A stretch of DNA of 64,000 nt. Origin: a bacterium. GTDB taxonomy: Bacteria > SZUA-182 > DTGQ01. Of this stretch, positions 62,293 through 64,000 are shown piece after piece; position 1 is the stretch's first letter, and every line of letters begins with the position of its first letter. The DNA is taken from contig JBFLZW010000054.1 in the NCBI GenBank assembly GCA_040755755.1, positions 1 to 64,000 of the forward strand, in the 5' to 3' direction. Both the position numbers and the translations under genes were made by a program. The notes below the pieces were generated by a model. The model was not told where the DNA came from. It saw only the letters and a list, made by a program, of their open reading frames with translations, and did not search any database.

Positions 62293-63492
62293 TTGGTAAA
62301 AAACACTCAATCACCAAGAATCAGATTTCAGCGCATTCTGGTCATGATCCTCGATGGCTTTGGGGTGGGAGCACTGCCGGATGCAGCCGAATACGGAGAC
62401 AGCGGAAGCAACACCCTGCTGAATCTGGCCGCAGCCGTGGGCGGCATTCACCTGCCCAATCTGGAGAGAATGGGGCTTGGTCATATTTGCCCCTTTGCCG
62501 GTCACGACCCTTCCATCCAGCCCATCGGAGCCTATGGACAACTGGTCGAAGTTTCCCGGGGGAAGGACAGCACGGTCGGACATTGGGAGCTCATGGGCGT
62601 TATCGTCAATAAACCCTTTCCCGTCTATCCTCAAGGGTTCCCTGATGAAGTCCTCGATCCCTTCCGGCAGGCCATCGGTACCGGGATTCTGGGCAATATC
62701 CCTGCCTCGGGCACGGAAATTATCGATCAGCTTGGCCAGGAGCATGTCCGGACAGGGTTTCCGATCGTTTATACTTCCCAGGACAGTGTCTTTCAGATCG
62801 CTGCCCATGAGGAGATTATCCCTGTTGACCGGCTGTATGAAATCTGTACCCTGGCCAGGGCTATTCTGCAAGGGCCTCACGCCGTGGCCCGGGTTATTGC
62901 CCGTCCCTTTATCGGCAATCCCGGCAACTGGCAGCGCACCCGCCGACGAAAAGATTTCTCGCTGGAACCCCCTGAGCCGACTCTGCTGGACCGGTTGAAG
63001 GAAAAGGGGTTTGCGGTCATCGGGATCGGCAAGGTGGTGGATATTTTTGCCAATCGGGGATTTACCCGGCAGATCCCTGCCAAGGGCAATGCCGATACTC
63101 TGGACAAGGTCGAACAAACCCTGTCCGAACTGAAAAAGGGCTTTCTTCTGGTCAACCTGGTTGATTTTGACATGCTCTACGGCCACAGGAACGATCCGCA
63201 CGGGTATGCACAGGCCCTGGCATCCCTTGATCACCGGCTGGAGAGCATTCTGGCCTCCCTGCATGCCGATGACCTGCTGCTGATCACCGCAGACCACGGA
63301 TGCGATCCGGTCACGCCATCTACCGACCACTCGCGGGAGTATACGCCGATCCTGGCTTTTACTCCCCGTGCACAAAAAGGCATCAACCTGGGGACCAGAA
63401 CATCTTTTTCCGATGTCGCCCGGACTATAGCCCAAAATTTTTGTATTTCCGAATTACTGAGGGGTGTATCTTTTTTGGATGAAATTGTCTAA
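62293..63492 (+). CDS. deoB: Phosphopentomutase
   Basis: A 399-residue Mn-dependent enzyme of the alkaline-phosphatase superfamily that interconverts (deoxy)ribose 1- and 5-phosphate. Metal and active-site motifs: ILVMILDGFGVGALPDA with the nucleophile region GDSGSNTLLN, KDSTVGHWELMG, NLVDFDMLYGHRNDP and LLITADHGCDPVTPSTDHSREYTPIL. The start codon is a TTG, the only reasonable start in frame before the conserved domain. A link with the RpiB activity in this window is pentose phosphate salvage. It overlaps or abuts the following kinase gene. Confidence 0.95.
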   Translation: MVKNTQSPRIRFQRILVMILDGFGVGALPDAAEYGDSGSNTLLNLAAAVGGIHLPNLERMGLGHICPFAGHDPSIQPIGAYGQLVEVSRGKDSTVGHWELMGVIVNKPFPVYPQGFPDEVLDPFRQAIGTGILGNIPASGTEIIDQLGQEHVRTGFPIVYTSQDSVFQIAAHEEIIPVDRLYEICTLARAILQGPHAVARVIARPFIGNPGNWQRTRRRKDFSLEPPEPTLLDRLKEKGFAVIGIGKVVDIFANRGFTRQIPAKGNADTLDKVEQTLSELKKGFLLVNLVDFDMLYGHRNDPHGYAQALASLDHRLESILASLHADDLLLITADHGCDPVTPSTDHSREYTPILAFTPRAQKGINLGTRTSFSDVARTIAQNFCISELLRGVSFLDEIV

Positions 63493-63511
63493 TCATCAAG
63501 GGGGAAAAAAA

Positions 63512-64000
63512 TTGTTCATCGGAGTCGATCTCGGCGGAACAAATATGAGAGCAGGAGCAGTAAGCTCCAGCGGCCAGGTTTTTCACCGCCTTTCACTTCC
63601 AACCAGAGTGAATCTCGGACTGGAAGAAGTGATTGGAAGAATTGCAGGCTCGATTCTGAACGTCATCGAACAGGCCGAGAAGGAAGGGCACCGGATTGAA
63701 GGAGTAGGGATCGGCTCTCCCGGCATTATCGATATCAGGACAGGCACGGTGGTAACTTCCCCGAACTTTCCGGAATGGAAGCAGGTACCGTTGAAACTGA
63801 TCATGGAGAATAAGCTCCCCTACCCTGTTTTTCTCGATAACGATGCCAATGCCTTCGCCTATGGAGAAAAATGGGTGGGAGTAGGGAAAAATGTCCAGAG
63901 CATGGTCTGCATGACCCTGGGCACGGGAGTCGGCGGAGCCATCATTCTTGACGGCCGCCTCTGGCACGGATTCGACGGTATGGCCGGTGAAGTCGGCCAC
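63512..64000 (+). CDS. ROK-family sugar kinase (glucokinase-like), cut by window end
   Basis: The first 163 residues of a ROK-family protein. Phosphate-binding loop IGVDLGGTNMRAGAVS, then GVGIGSPGIIDIRTGTVV, FLDNDANAFAYGEKWVG with the catalytic Asp, and TLGTGVGGAIILDGRLWHG and the start of the GEVGH zinc region. This resembles glucokinases (GlcK) rather than NagC-type repressors, since no DNA-binding domain precedes it. A TTG at 63512 has AAGGGGG 8 bases upstream; an in-frame ATG at 63479 would overlap deoB and add 11 residues. The C-terminus and the zinc-binding cysteines are outside the window. Confidence 0.9.
   Translation, partial: MFIGVDLGGTNMRAGAVSSSGQVFHRLSLPTRVNLGLEEVIGRIAGSILNVIEQAEKEGHRIEGVGIGSPGIIDIRTGTVVTSPNFPEWKQVPLKLIMENKLPYPVFLDNDANAFAYGEKWVGVGKNVQSMVCMTLGTGVGGAIILDGRLWHGFDGMAGEVGH

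Noticed and set aside
62311-63435. 374-codon frame antisense to deoB
   Set aside because: Shadow of a clear phosphopentomutase gene.

Overview
The window looks like a chromosomal piece of a Gram-negative, probably anaerobic bacterium rich in c-type cytochromes, most like the Desulfobacterota (old Deltaproteobacteria) or a related uncultured lineage. This rests on a complete Rnf complex, a heme/siroheme operon with a Ccs-type cytochrome c assembly gene, four multiheme cytochromes, a Tat-exported formate dehydrogenase-like subunit, and outer-membrane Wzi and SLBB capsule proteins. Taxonomy is inferred from gene content; no marker was compared.

Layout. 1-1501: remnants of two insertion sequences, an IS21 left end joined to a frameshifted IS1595-type transposase. 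1583-7212 (minus): cell-shape operon mreB-mreC-mreD-mrdA-rodA. 7619-11918 (plus): PpiD/SurA-like chaperone, strong terminator, then a fused SudB/SudA (NfnAB-like) flavoprotein. 11919-17600: accessory stretch with a MITE-like element, a 1031-residue Calx-beta-type repeat surface protein and a small BON-like secreted protein. 17609-21509 (minus): tRNA-Phe, Wzi-like and SLBB polysaccharide export genes. 21610: cutA.

22014-38143 is one unbroken minus-strand run of tightly packed genes. In transcription order they are a fused RpiB-GlyA, a dCMP deaminase, rnfCDGEAB, siroheme synthase, ccsB, hemA, hemC, a small lipoprotein-like gene, cobA-hemD, hemB and a DUF255 thioredoxin-fold protein. Rnf energy coupling, tetrapyrrole synthesis and cytochrome c assembly thus seem to share transcription.

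38305-55000 is the most striking region. A divergent tetraheme cytochrome faces a plus-strand series: a two-domain parvulin foldase, three large multiheme cytochromes (about 27, 22 and 10-11 heme sites), a 1.2-kresidue fibronectin/Ig-like exported protein ending in a lipoyl-like domain without its lysine, and a coiled-coil membrane protein built on a 21-bp tandem repeat. I infer an extracytoplasmic electron-transfer apparatus with its own foldase and scaffold; no porin of the outer-membrane conduit type is present.

55069-64000: radical SAM protein, tRNA-Leu(CAA), a candidate small RNA, an IHF/HU protein, a PH-like protein, an orphan formate dehydrogenase alpha subunit with Cys in place of selenocysteine, a WrbA/flavodoxin-like protein behind a structured leader, phosphopentomutase, and a ROK-family kinase cut by the window end. 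Short palindromic or direct-repeat families (GGTCAGTGG, CGCAGAGACGCAGAG, CGCAGATTACGC) are scattered between genes and in one case run into a coding sequence.
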